Positions 25,401-34,500 of a stretch of 64,000 bases of DNA are shown here, piece by piece (the stretch's first letter is position 1; the number at the start of each line of letters is the position of its first letter). A program made the position numbers and the translations under genes. The stretch spans positions 28,627-92,626 of the forward strand of contig VEQH01000007.1 of the NCBI GenBank assembly GCA_018883325.1, read 5' to 3'. The stretch is from Flavobacteriales bacterium (GTDB taxonomy: Bacteria > Bacteroidota > Bacteroidia > Flavobacteriales_D > Crocinitomicaceae). The notes beneath the pieces were generated by a model, which saw only the letters and a list, made by a program, of their open reading frames with translations, did no database searches and was not told the DNA's origin.

Positions 25401-26242
25401 GTGATTATTACGAATACAGTTTTCATCTAAAACCGTATGAACCTTGGAACGAAATTGTAACTGCATACCTTGCTGAAATTGGTTTTGAGAGTTTTGTTGA
25501 TGAAGATCCAATTTTGAAAGCATATATTCCAACAGAAAATTTAATTCCAGATGACATCGATTCAATTATAGGAATATTGGCAACTGAGGATGAATTAGAG
25601 GAATGTAAATACGGCTTTACAGAAATAAAACAGCAAAATTGGAATGCCGTTTGGGAATCTCAATTTGAACCCGTTTTTGTGAATGACCAACTTTTAATAA
25701 AAGCACCTTTTCACACAGAAATAGATTTTAATGGTCTAATTGTTGAGATAGAACCGAAAATGTCGTTTGGTACGGGACATCATCAAACAACATTTTTAAT
25801 GTGTCAAGAAATGATGGCAATGAATTTAAAGGATTTATCCATTCTGGATATGGGGGCAGGGACAGGTGTTTTGTCCATTTTAGCTGAGAAATTGGGTGCT
25901 TCTTACATTGAGGCTGTCGAAATTGAATCTTGGTCAGCTGAAAATTGTGCTGAAAATGCAGTTCGCAATAATTGTAACGCCATAGCTTCTCTATTTGGAG
26001 ACTTTGATGTTGTAACGAATCGAGAATTTGGCGTAATTCTTGCAAATATTAATAAAAATGTATTAAAGTCGCAGATTGCTTTTTATGCCTCAAAACTAAA
26101 AGTAAAAGGTGAATTGTTATTAAGTGGTTTTTTTACAACTGATAATGATGAATTAATAAAATTAGCTGAAAAAGAAGGACTTAGTTTTCTGAAAAGTGAA
26201 AATAAAGAAAATTGGTCCATGTTGAAATTTAATAAAAACTAA
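25397..26242 (+). CDS. prmA: Ribosomal protein L11 methyltransferase
   Basis: A 281-residue SAM-dependent enzyme that trimethylates ribosomal protein L11. The N-terminal substrate-binding domain covers about residues 1-60 and the Rossmann domain follows: MSFGTGHHQTTFLM (about 119-132, family hallmark), ILDMGAGTGVLSILA (motif I, about 148-162), and ILANINKNVL (motif IV, about 214-223). Translationally coupled to tpiA by a 4-bp overlap and followed 3 bp later by a large exported unknown. Confidence 0.93.
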   Translation: MSDYYEYSFHLKPYEPWNEIVTAYLAEIGFESFVDEDPILKAYIPTENLIPDDIDSIIGILATEDELEECKYGFTEIKQQNWNAVWESQFEPVFVNDQLLIKAPFHTEIDFNGLIVEIEPKMSFGTGHHQTTFLMCQEMMAMNLKDLSILDMGAGTGVLSILAEKLGASYIEAVEIESWSAENCAENAVRNNCNAIASLFGDFDVVTNREFGVILANINKNVLKSQIAFYASKLKVKGELLLSGFFTTDNDELIKLAEKEGLSFLKSENKENWSMLKFNKN

Positions 26243-26245
26243 TCT

Positions 26246-29200
26246 ATGAAATTTGCGAAACTACTACTTATATCTTTTTCTATTTTATTGTTTAATAAAA
26301 CACAGGCACAGTCTTTTACAAAAGAAAGAGAAAAGTTTGTAAAGGAGTGGCAGAAGCTGGTTACTGATCCAGATGCTGCTTATTTCTGTAAAGAAGTGTT
26401 ACCTAAAATGTTGAAAGGAACAAGTATCAACGATGGTCAATTTTCAAAAATCGTTGATAATTGTAACACACTTCAAAGCAAGGAAGTGCCCGTTTATCCT
26501 GAATTGTATCAATTTTTAGCTTCTTCATTGTATCAAATTGAGAATAAATTCCCTTCAGTTTTTAATACAGAATGGTATTCAATTTTAACAGGTTTACAAG
26601 CAAAAGATCAAGGGAAATTTACGGAATTTATGAGCTTTTCTTACGATTTGTTTAAGTACAAAGCCTTTTATAAAGAAGATTCTTTCAAATGGTTTTTTGA
26701 AAAAGGAAACATGACTTGGAACAATGATAAAAAGCTTACAATCAATTGTCAAGAAGGAAATTTAGTTTGTAGAGTTTACGATGGTAAAAGAGTTGCAGAT
26801 AGTTCAATTGTTTACAGAACTTCTGGTGTTTTGGATGTTTTTGCAAAAAAATGGGAAGGAAAAGCAGGGGTAGTTGATTGGCAAAAAGTGAAGTTTGATA
26901 AAGAAAAGACTTTTGCACGAATCCGAGGTTACCGTTGTGATTTAAAATCGGCACAAGTAAAAGTAGATACAGTTGAGTTAACGACTCCTTATTTTAAAAC
27001 GCCGATTCTTGGAAAACTTGCCGACAAGACAATTCTAGAAATGAATGAAGGTGAAAGTTCTCCTCAATTTATATCATTTGAGAAGCGCTTGAAAATCCCT
27101 GACTTACGAGAAAATTTAGACTACGATGGTGGTTTTACGCTTGAAGGTGCTGAATTTATTGGTAAAGGTACCGAAGAAAAACCTGCAAAAATTATTTTAA
27201 AAAGAGATAACAAAAGATTAATTGAAGTAGCATCTGTTGATTTTCAAATGGACCCAGCGAAAATTATTGCACGCAAGTCTTCTGTGAAAATGTTTTATGC
27301 AAATGGAGATTCTCTTTACATTAAAGAAGCATTTGTTTTCTTGGATGAAAATAAGCAAGAATTAAGTGTTACTGCTGCAAAAAAAGGCTACGATTTGGTT
27401 CCATTTGAAGATTATTATTTCAATTTATTCATCAATGCACCTGTTTTTGTTTACAAATTGAAAACGCCACTTGCCTATTTTACTTACGAAATAGCAACTT
27501 CCCAAGAGCAAAAAGTGGCAAGTATCGTTTCTCAAAATTTCTACGATCAAGCTGTTTATCAAAAGTTCAAAGGAATGGGAAATGTTCACCCATTTAATAC
27601 AATTGCCAATAAATGTGAGTCAACGAAAAAATACGATTTTACAGAAGGAGACTTGGCTACAATGATGAATAAAACAATCACTCAAGCAAAACCTGAGTTA
27701 GTTGACTTAGCAGCAGCTGGTTTTTTAACTTATAATTCAGTCAATAACCTAATCCATGTAGAAAAGAAATTAATCAACTATGCAAAATCGGGGACAGGAG
27801 AAATGGATTTTGATAACATTAAAGTTGTTTCTGATTTACGACCTTTGAAACTTTCTTATTCAGCACAAGAAATTGCAAACGACCCTTATTTGCAAGCGAT
27901 GAAAGATGATTATGAAAGAAAAACAGCAAAACGTCAACGTGTTATTGCTTACGCTTTGATTGACATTGATAAGAGAACAATGCGTGTAAATGAAGTTGAC
28001 GAAGTGCAAATTTCAGTGGCTCAAAAAACAGATTTATATCCTGATTCTAGTTACATCGTTTTTGAGAAAGATAGAAATATTCGATTTGCTGGTTGGTTAG
28101 TCGCTGGTAAATTGGAAGTTCATTCAACAGACATGCTTTTTGATTACAAAGAATTTAAAGTAAATATTCCTTCTTCAGATTATGCATTTTTTAGAGTAAA
28201 ACCACTCAGAAAGGAAGATGGAACTGATTTTATTCCTATGGTTAGTGCATTAAGTTTCATGAAAGGTGAGGTGTTGATTGATAATAAAGAATCAAAATCG
28301 GGGAAAGCTGGTAAAAATGGTGGTTTCCCATTCCTTAAATCTGTTCAAGAAACAAAAGTTTTTTACAGCTCAAAAGATATTTTGAAAGGTGCATACGATA
28401 GCACACGTTTTTATTATACTGTTCAACCGTTTGATTTAGATAGTTTGGATAATTTCAGTGAGAAAGCTTTCAGTTTAGTGGGTGAATTAAATTCTGGTGG
28501 CATTTTCCCGAAAATTGCTGAAAATCTAAAAATCATGAATGATTACTCATTTGGTTTTTTCACACAAGCACCAGCTGGAGGATATAGTTTTTATGGAACA
28601 GAAACGAAATATGAGAATAAAATTGTTCTTTCAAACAACGGACTTCAAGGAGCGGGAACAATCAATTTCTTACATTCAACATCAGTTTCTAATAAATTAA
28701 CCTTCTTGCCCGATTCTACAATTGGAGTTGCAAAATTCACAAACAAAGAAATTTCATCAGGAGTTTTATATCCAAGTGTTGTATCTGAATCTGCATTTAT
28801 CAATTACCAACCGCGAAAAGAAACCTTGTTAGCCTCTTCATTCAGAGAAGTTCCGCTTACTATGTTTAATGGGGAAACAGATTTAACAGGAACTGTTTCA
28901 ATTGATAAAAAAGGAATGGTTGGAAGTGGCTCTTTGAAGTTCAAGGAAGCTATTATGAAATCAGATTTATTCAAATTTACACACGATAATATTAAATCTG
29001 ACAATACTTCATTTAGCTTGTTAAATCGTTACGCGAAATTTGGCGAAGAACCAATTGCAATTCAAGCAGAAGGCTTAAAAGCTGATGTTACATTCAAAGA
29101 AAGAAAAGGAACATTTAATTCTACAGGAAACAAAGCGCAACGTTTTCCAGCCAATTTATACTATTGTAAAATGGATAAATTCGTTTGGTTAATGGACGGT

Positions 29201-30844
29201 GAATCCATCGAGTTTGAGAAAAATAAAGGTGGAGAATCAAACTTTGAATCTGGCGCTGACTTAGTTAATGATAATTTCTTCTCTTTAGTTGATACGCAAG
29301 ATTCACTTAGATTTAAATCTCTTAGCGCAAAGTATGACTTAAAATCACAAACGATTTTCTGTAACAAAGTTGATTTCGTTAAATCTGGTGATGCTTTGTT
29401 ATATCCAGATAGTATGAAAGTAAACATCAGAAAAGCAGGTATTATGGATCCTTTTTCTAATGCAGTAATTATCGCTGACGCCATAACAAAAAACCACAAG
29501 TTTGTTGAAGCTAATGTTCAAATTACTTCAAGTAAATTATTTAACGGAAATGCTAAATATTTGTATTACGACCGTGACAGTGTGTTGACCAAAGTTCAAT
29601 TGTCTAACATTAAATCAAACGGAAAATATACAATAGGTGTAGGTGAAATTTCTGAAGCAAGTAAATTCAAACTGAGCAAGGAATTCGATTACTTCGGTAA
29701 AATAAATGTAATTTCTAAGTTGACAGGTGTTGTTTTGGATGGTCAGGCACGTTTGAATCATACTTGTAAATATGAAAAATCGTGGATGTCATTTAAAGAT
29801 ACGATACAAGCTAAAAACATTCAAATACCGATTGCAGAAAATCCAGTTAATGCAAAAGGTGAAAAACTTTCTAATGGATTCCTTTGGAGAGATATCGAAC
29901 GAGCGGATAGTCTTAGAATTTATCCATCTTTTATGTCGAAACAAGAAGGTGAACTTGATTCGAGGTTATTTAATTCTTTTGGTTATATTCAGTTCAACGA
30001 AAAAGCGAATGAGTTCCAAATTGCAAGTAAAGATCGTTTGAACAAAAAAGATTCTTTAACGAATATTTTAAAATTACACCTTGGAACATGTTCAGTTGGT
30101 GGAGAAGGGGATATGACACTTGGAATCAATTTAGGAGAAATGAAAACAGATTTGTATGGTAAAATCGATTATAACCCTTCGGATAAAAAAACGACTATTT
30201 TAGCGAACGCAAAAATTGATTTCGTTATTGCGAAAGAAGTTATTGAAGGTTTGGCTAACAAACTGAAAGTTGTTCAGGAATTCCCTGAAATAGATATGAA
30301 AAATCCTAATTACAATCTTCGAAACACACTTGCACATTGGACAAACAAAAAAACAATGGAAGAAATGTTTAAGGATTTCGATGAGGAAAAATTGAAAAAA
30401 ATGCCATCGAGTCTTGAAAATACTTTTATTCTAACTGGTTTAGTTTTGGAATCTTATGGTTCTTCAAACGCAGGTGGTAGAAAAAGCGAGAAAGGTATTA
30501 TTTCTAGAGAATCAACAATTGGAGTAATGGGAATGAATGGTAACGCTGTTATGAAAGTAGTTGATTTCGATATGTTCTATCTTCAAACTTTCTCTAAAGA
30601 ATCTGGACAAGGTTTTTCATGGAATTTGTCATTGCCTAACGAAAGAAAGTATTTTGTCAACTATACTATGGATAAAAAAGATGGGGCATTATTGTTCTAC
30701 ACGAACGATGATATTTTCAACAAATCCATCATGGATATTAAACCTGATAAACGTAAATCAAAAAACTTTACCTTTGACATTGCTGAGGAAGCGATTGGAA
30801 GTGCGCTAGTTGCGAAATTTAAAGGGTATTTTTTATATAGATAA
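26246..30844 (+). CDS. Very large exported protein of unknown function (1532 aa)
   Basis: A signal peptide (MKFAKLLLISFSILLFNKTQAQ, cut near QA-Q) leads into about 1510 residues without membrane segments. The sequence is rich in short beta strands with repeating phrases such as YFANGDSLYIKEAFVFLD, SKSSVKMFYANG, YDLKSQTIFCNKVDF and SDALLYPDSMKVNI, reminiscent of beta-solenoid or OstA/LptA-like strands, but I cannot name a domain. There is no T9SS sorting tail; the end is VAKFKGYFLYR, like an outer-membrane terminal aromatic. It follows prmA by 3 bp and precedes plsY by 3 bp, so it is part of a long transcript with core genes. A role in envelope assembly or transport is only a guess. Confidence 0.75.
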   Translation: MKFAKLLLISFSILLFNKTQAQSFTKEREKFVKEWQKLVTDPDAAYFCKEVLPKMLKGTSINDGQFSKIVDNCNTLQSKEVPVYPELYQFLASSLYQIENKFPSVFNTEWYSILTGLQAKDQGKFTEFMSFSYDLFKYKAFYKEDSFKWFFEKGNMTWNNDKKLTINCQEGNLVCRVYDGKRVADSSIVYRTSGVLDVFAKKWEGKAGVVDWQKVKFDKEKTFARIRGYRCDLKSAQVKVDTVELTTPYFKTPILGKLADKTILEMNEGESSPQFISFEKRLKIPDLRENLDYDGGFTLEGAEFIGKGTEEKPAKIILKRDNKRLIEVASVDFQMDPAKIIARKSSVKMFYANGDSLYIKEAFVFLDENKQELSVTAAKKGYDLVPFEDYYFNLFINAPVFVYKLKTPLAYFTYEIATSQEQKVASIVSQNFYDQAVYQKFKGMGNVHPFNTIANKCESTKKYDFTEGDLATMMNKTITQAKPELVDLAAAGFLTYNSVNNLIHVEKKLINYAKSGTGEMDFDNIKVVSDLRPLKLSYSAQEIANDPYLQAMKDDYERKTAKRQRVIAYALIDIDKRTMRVNEVDEVQISVAQKTDLYPDSSYIVFEKDRNIRFAGWLVAGKLEVHSTDMLFDYKEFKVNIPSSDYAFFRVKPLRKEDGTDFIPMVSALSFMKGEVLIDNKESKSGKAGKNGGFPFLKSVQETKVFYSSKDILKGAYDSTRFYYTVQPFDLDSLDNFSEKAFSLVGELNSGGIFPKIAENLKIMNDYSFGFFTQAPAGGYSFYGTETKYENKIVLSNNGLQGAGTINFLHSTSVSNKLTFLPDSTIGVAKFTNKEISSGVLYPSVVSESAFINYQPRKETLLASSFREVPLTMFNGETDLTGTVSIDKKGMVGSGSLKFKEAIMKSDLFKFTHDNIKSDNTSFSLLNRYAKFGEEPIAIQAEGLKADVTFKERKGTFNSTGNKAQRFPANLYYCKMDKFVWLMDGESIEFEKNKGGESNFESGADLVNDNFFSLVDTQDSLRFKSLSAKYDLKSQTIFCNKVDFVKSGDALLYPDSMKVNIRKAGIMDPFSNAVIIADAITKNHKFVEANVQITSSKLFNGNAKYLYYDRDSVLTKVQLSNIKSNGKYTIGVGEISEASKFKLSKEFDYFGKINVISKLTGVVLDGQARLNHTCKYEKSWMSFKDTIQAKNIQIPIAENPVNAKGEKLSNGFLWRDIERADSLRIYPSFMSKQEGELDSRLFNSFGYIQFNEKANEFQIASKDRLNKKDSLTNILKLHLGTCSVGGEGDMTLGINLGEMKTDLYGKIDYNPSDKKTTILANAKIDFVIAKEVIEGLANKLKVVQEFPEIDMKNPNYNLRNTLAHWTNKKTMEEMFKDFDEEKLKKMPSSLENTFILTGLVLESYGSSNAGGRKSEKGIISRESTIGVMGMNGNAVMKVVDFDMFYLQTFSKESGQGFSWNLSLPNERKYFVNYTMDKKDGALLFYTNDDIFNKSIMDIKPDKRKSKNFTFDIAEEAIGSALVAKFKGYFLYR

Positions 30845-30847
30845 AGT

Positions 30848-31477
30848 ATGCTGATTTTAACCAATGTATTAATTGCCTACTTAATTGGATCAATTCCAAC
30901 AGCCTTTTGGGTAGGCAAATACTTTCATGGAATTGATATTCGTGAGCACGGTAGCAAAAACGCTGGTGCAACAAATACATTTCGAGTACTTGGGAAAAAA
31001 TCAGGTTGGTTTGTATTATCGGTTGATGTTTTGAAAGGTGTTGCAGCTGCAACTTTACCTTATTGGTTTCAAAGTCAACTAATTGGATTTAAAGACGAAT
31101 TGTTAATTATGCAGTTAAGTGCTTCTTTTAGTGCCGTTTTTGGACACGTTTTCCCAATTTTTGCTGGATTCAGAGGAGGAAAGGGAGTTGCAACTTCTTT
31201 AGGAATTGTAATTGGTTTAAATCCCTTAGCTGCAGCTATTTGTCTTGGTGTATTTATTATTGTTTTTATTTCGTCCAAATACGTTTCTTTGGGTGCAATA
31301 ACGGCAGCATTTGTGTTTCCTTTCGTTAGTTATTTCATCTTGAAAAACGATATCCGAATCATGATTATTTTCACAATTGTATTATCATTTTTGGTAATTG
31401 TTGCCCATCGAAAAAACATTTCTCGCTTGCTAAAAGGAGAGGAAAATAAAATGAACCTTTTAAGAAAGAAAACGTAA
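30848..31477 (+). CDS. plsY: Glycerol-3-phosphate acyltransferase PlsY
   Basis: A 209-residue inner-membrane enzyme that moves an acyl group from acyl phosphate to glycerol 3-phosphate, the first step of phospholipid synthesis. Five or so membrane helices and the three PlsY motifs are visible: IGSIPTAFWVGK (motif region 1, residues about 13-24), HGSKNAGATNTFRVLGKK (about 37-54) and FRGGKGVATSLG (about 106-117). Follows the 1532-aa gene by 3 bp and precedes the giant SPOR-domain gene by 24 bp. Confidence 0.95.
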   Translation: MLILTNVLIAYLIGSIPTAFWVGKYFHGIDIREHGSKNAGATNTFRVLGKKSGWFVLSVDVLKGVAAATLPYWFQSQLIGFKDELLIMQLSASFSAVFGHVFPIFAGFRGGKGVATSLGIVIGLNPLAAAICLGVFIIVFISSKYVSLGAITAAFVFPFVSYFILKNDIRIMIIFTIVLSFLVIVAHRKNISRLLKGEENKMNLLRKKT

Positions 31478-31501
31478 TATCTTTAGTTCAAATCGAATTA
31501 A

Positions 31502-34500
31502 TTGTACGTTTTGCTTTTCAATTACCGCATTTTGCGATTATTCTTGTTATTCCTTGCCTTGAATTTTATCATTGATATTCAAGCACAGAAGGAAATTGAG
31601 CAAAAAAAACGTGCCGACACCTATTTTCAAAATCAACAATATGCGTTGGCAATTAGCGATTACCGTCAACTTTTGGCTCAAAATCAAAAGAACATGGAAA
31701 TCAATTTTAAATATGCCGCTTGTCTTTTTCATACGGATGACATCAAACTTTCAACACGCTATTTTGATTTGGTTTTAAATCAACCCGAAGTTCCTGCCGA
31801 TGCATATTATTACCGCGCCAAAATATATCAGCATCAGTATAATTTCACCAAAGCGATTCAACTTTTTACTAAGTATTTGGAATTAAAACCAAAGAAGGAA
31901 CAGACTTTTGATGCTCAAACAGAAATAAATTTTTGTAAACAAGCCAAAGCGGCAATTGGTCAACCTTCTTCCTTAAAGATTTTAGCTCGAACGATTTCAC
32001 CAGGTGCTGATTTTTATACTTACTATAGTTTTACAACAAAAAAGTATAGTTTTTACTCGATTGATGATGTTTTCGAAAAACAAAATTCAAAAAACAACTT
32101 TAAGCCAACCTATGCTTTTTTAAGAGGGATGCGCTATCGGATTTTTGCGAGCTACTCTGACAACACTGAAAATGGAAAAGATTTGTTTATCCAGAAAAAA
32201 GACGAGAAAGGGGAGTGGGGAAAACCTGTAAAACTATGCGCAGAAATCAACTCAACTTTTGATGAAGATTTTCCTTTTCTTGATGAGGTAGAAGGGATTT
32301 TATATTTCAGTTCAAAAGGTCATGGTTCAATTGGAGGTTATGATTTGTTCAAAGTCAAGTATAATCTGAACGAAAATACATGCGCTGAATTAGTAAACCT
32401 TGGTTTTCCATATTCTTCACCAAATGATGATTATTTCTTTATTCCAGATGATGGAACGCCAAATGCTTTATTCGCAACGAATCGAAATGGAAATACGGCG
32501 AAAATTGAAATTGTAAAAGTTGAAAAGGAACAAAAAAAGGTTGAAATGCTTTTTGTAAAAGGAATTTTCTCCGACCTGATTGATTCTCAAAATACAGATT
32601 TAGAAATTAGTGTAAAACACAAAGAAACAGGTGAAGTTTTTGGCCCAATTTACACCAATAAAGAGGGAAAATATCTTATTTGCTTACCCAAAGATGGAAT
32701 TTACAGCTTCCAAACAAAAGTAACAGGTTCGTTAACCGTTTTCACGAAAGATGTTGAAATTACGGTTCCACCAAAAGGAAAACAGTTTTCACAAGAGATT
32801 AAATATGAAATGATTAATTCTAAAGAAGAATTGACAATTATTTCAAAAATAACAAATGAAGTTGCCGATGATGAAATGGATTTACTCATGTTCACACAAG
32901 TTGGAAAATTAGAAGTAAATGCACAAACCTTACAGCAACAAGGAATTTCTTCAACCAGTGATTCACAAGAAAATAAGGGTGAAGTCAACACTGAATCAAA
33001 AGAAAATCCGCTTGTTGAAGCATTATTGGATAAGGAAATTGATATTGAAAATCAACTAAAAAATCAAATTGTAGTTCAGCAGTTGATCAGAGAAAATGAA
33101 ACGTTGATTGAAGAAAAACAAGAAGAAATAGTTGCATTGCGATTAACTCAAAGTCAACAAACTTCAATTGAAGACAAGAAGAAAATATTGGAACAATTGA
33201 AATCTGAGGAAGAAGAATTGAATCAAATTGTGAGAGAAACAATCATTTTGAAAGAGTTAGAATTGAGCGAAAGCCAAGTTGTTGAGAATAAAGAATTGCT
33301 AACGAAACTTACTGATTTAAACAAATCTTTAGCTGAAGAACAATTGAAAGGGGAAAATCAAAAAGTCAAGGATTTGTTAACTTCTAATCAATTATTGGTT
33401 AGTGCTGTAACAGAAAAGCAGATTCCAACAATAGAAGAATTAATCACTGTCAAATCTAACACAGTTGCAACAAATAAAGCGACAAGCGAAAAAGAATTAA
33501 AAGATTACCAGCTTCAAGAACAAAAAATACTTATAGAAATTGAAGATTTGAAACTATCGAAAGAAGGTAAATCAAAGAAGCAAATTGAAGAAATTGATGC
33601 TGTAATTTATCAAAAAGAAAAAAATCTGAAGACCATTCGCCAAGTTAAAGAAAATACACAATTCACGGTAGATGAGTTGATTTTTAAAGATTTGGCGTTT
33701 AAAGAAAATAGAGATTTGGCTGAAACAATCAACATCAAATCAGGACAAGTGCCAAATGAAGATTTACAAAAGCCAGGTTCAAATTATATTGCTAAGTTTA
33801 ATAATTCCACTTTAACTGAATTGGTTGCAGAAAATAAAAACTTTACACAAACTGAAGCACAGAAAATTGCTGAATTAGAGAAAGCTGTAGTTAATCCATT
33901 ACCTACTTCAACCGATGAACTAGCTAAAATTCAAGCGAAATACAAAACTGATTTATCGAAAATTGAAACAGATTTAAAGCTAATTGAAGTTATAAATGAA
34001 AAAATTTCGATTGAAGAAAGTTTGCTTGGAAATATTAAACAATTAATAGCAAAAGAAACAAATGAGGAACAAAAGGAGAAAATCAACGAATTGATTCAGT
34101 TGAGTAATGGTCGTTTGGAAGGTTTAAAACAAGAAAAAGCAAATTTAACTCAAGTTGCTACTGAAGTAAAACCAACGCCAGAAGTGAAGCCAGAAGTTGT
34201 TGATGAATTTGCAAAAATTCAGGCGAAATACAATACTGATTTATCGAAAATTGAAACAGATTTAAAGCCAATTGAAGTTGTAAATGAAAAAAATTCGATT
34301 GAAGAAAGTTTGCTTCGAAACCTAAAACTATTACTAGCAAAGGAAACAAGCGAGGATCAAAAGGAGAAAATCAACGAATTGATACAGTTGAGTAACGGTC
34401 GTTTGGAAGGTTTAAAACAAGAGAAAGCAAATTTAACTCAAGTTTCTACTGAAGTAAAACCAACGCCAGAAGTGAAACCTGAAATTGTGGATGAAATAGC

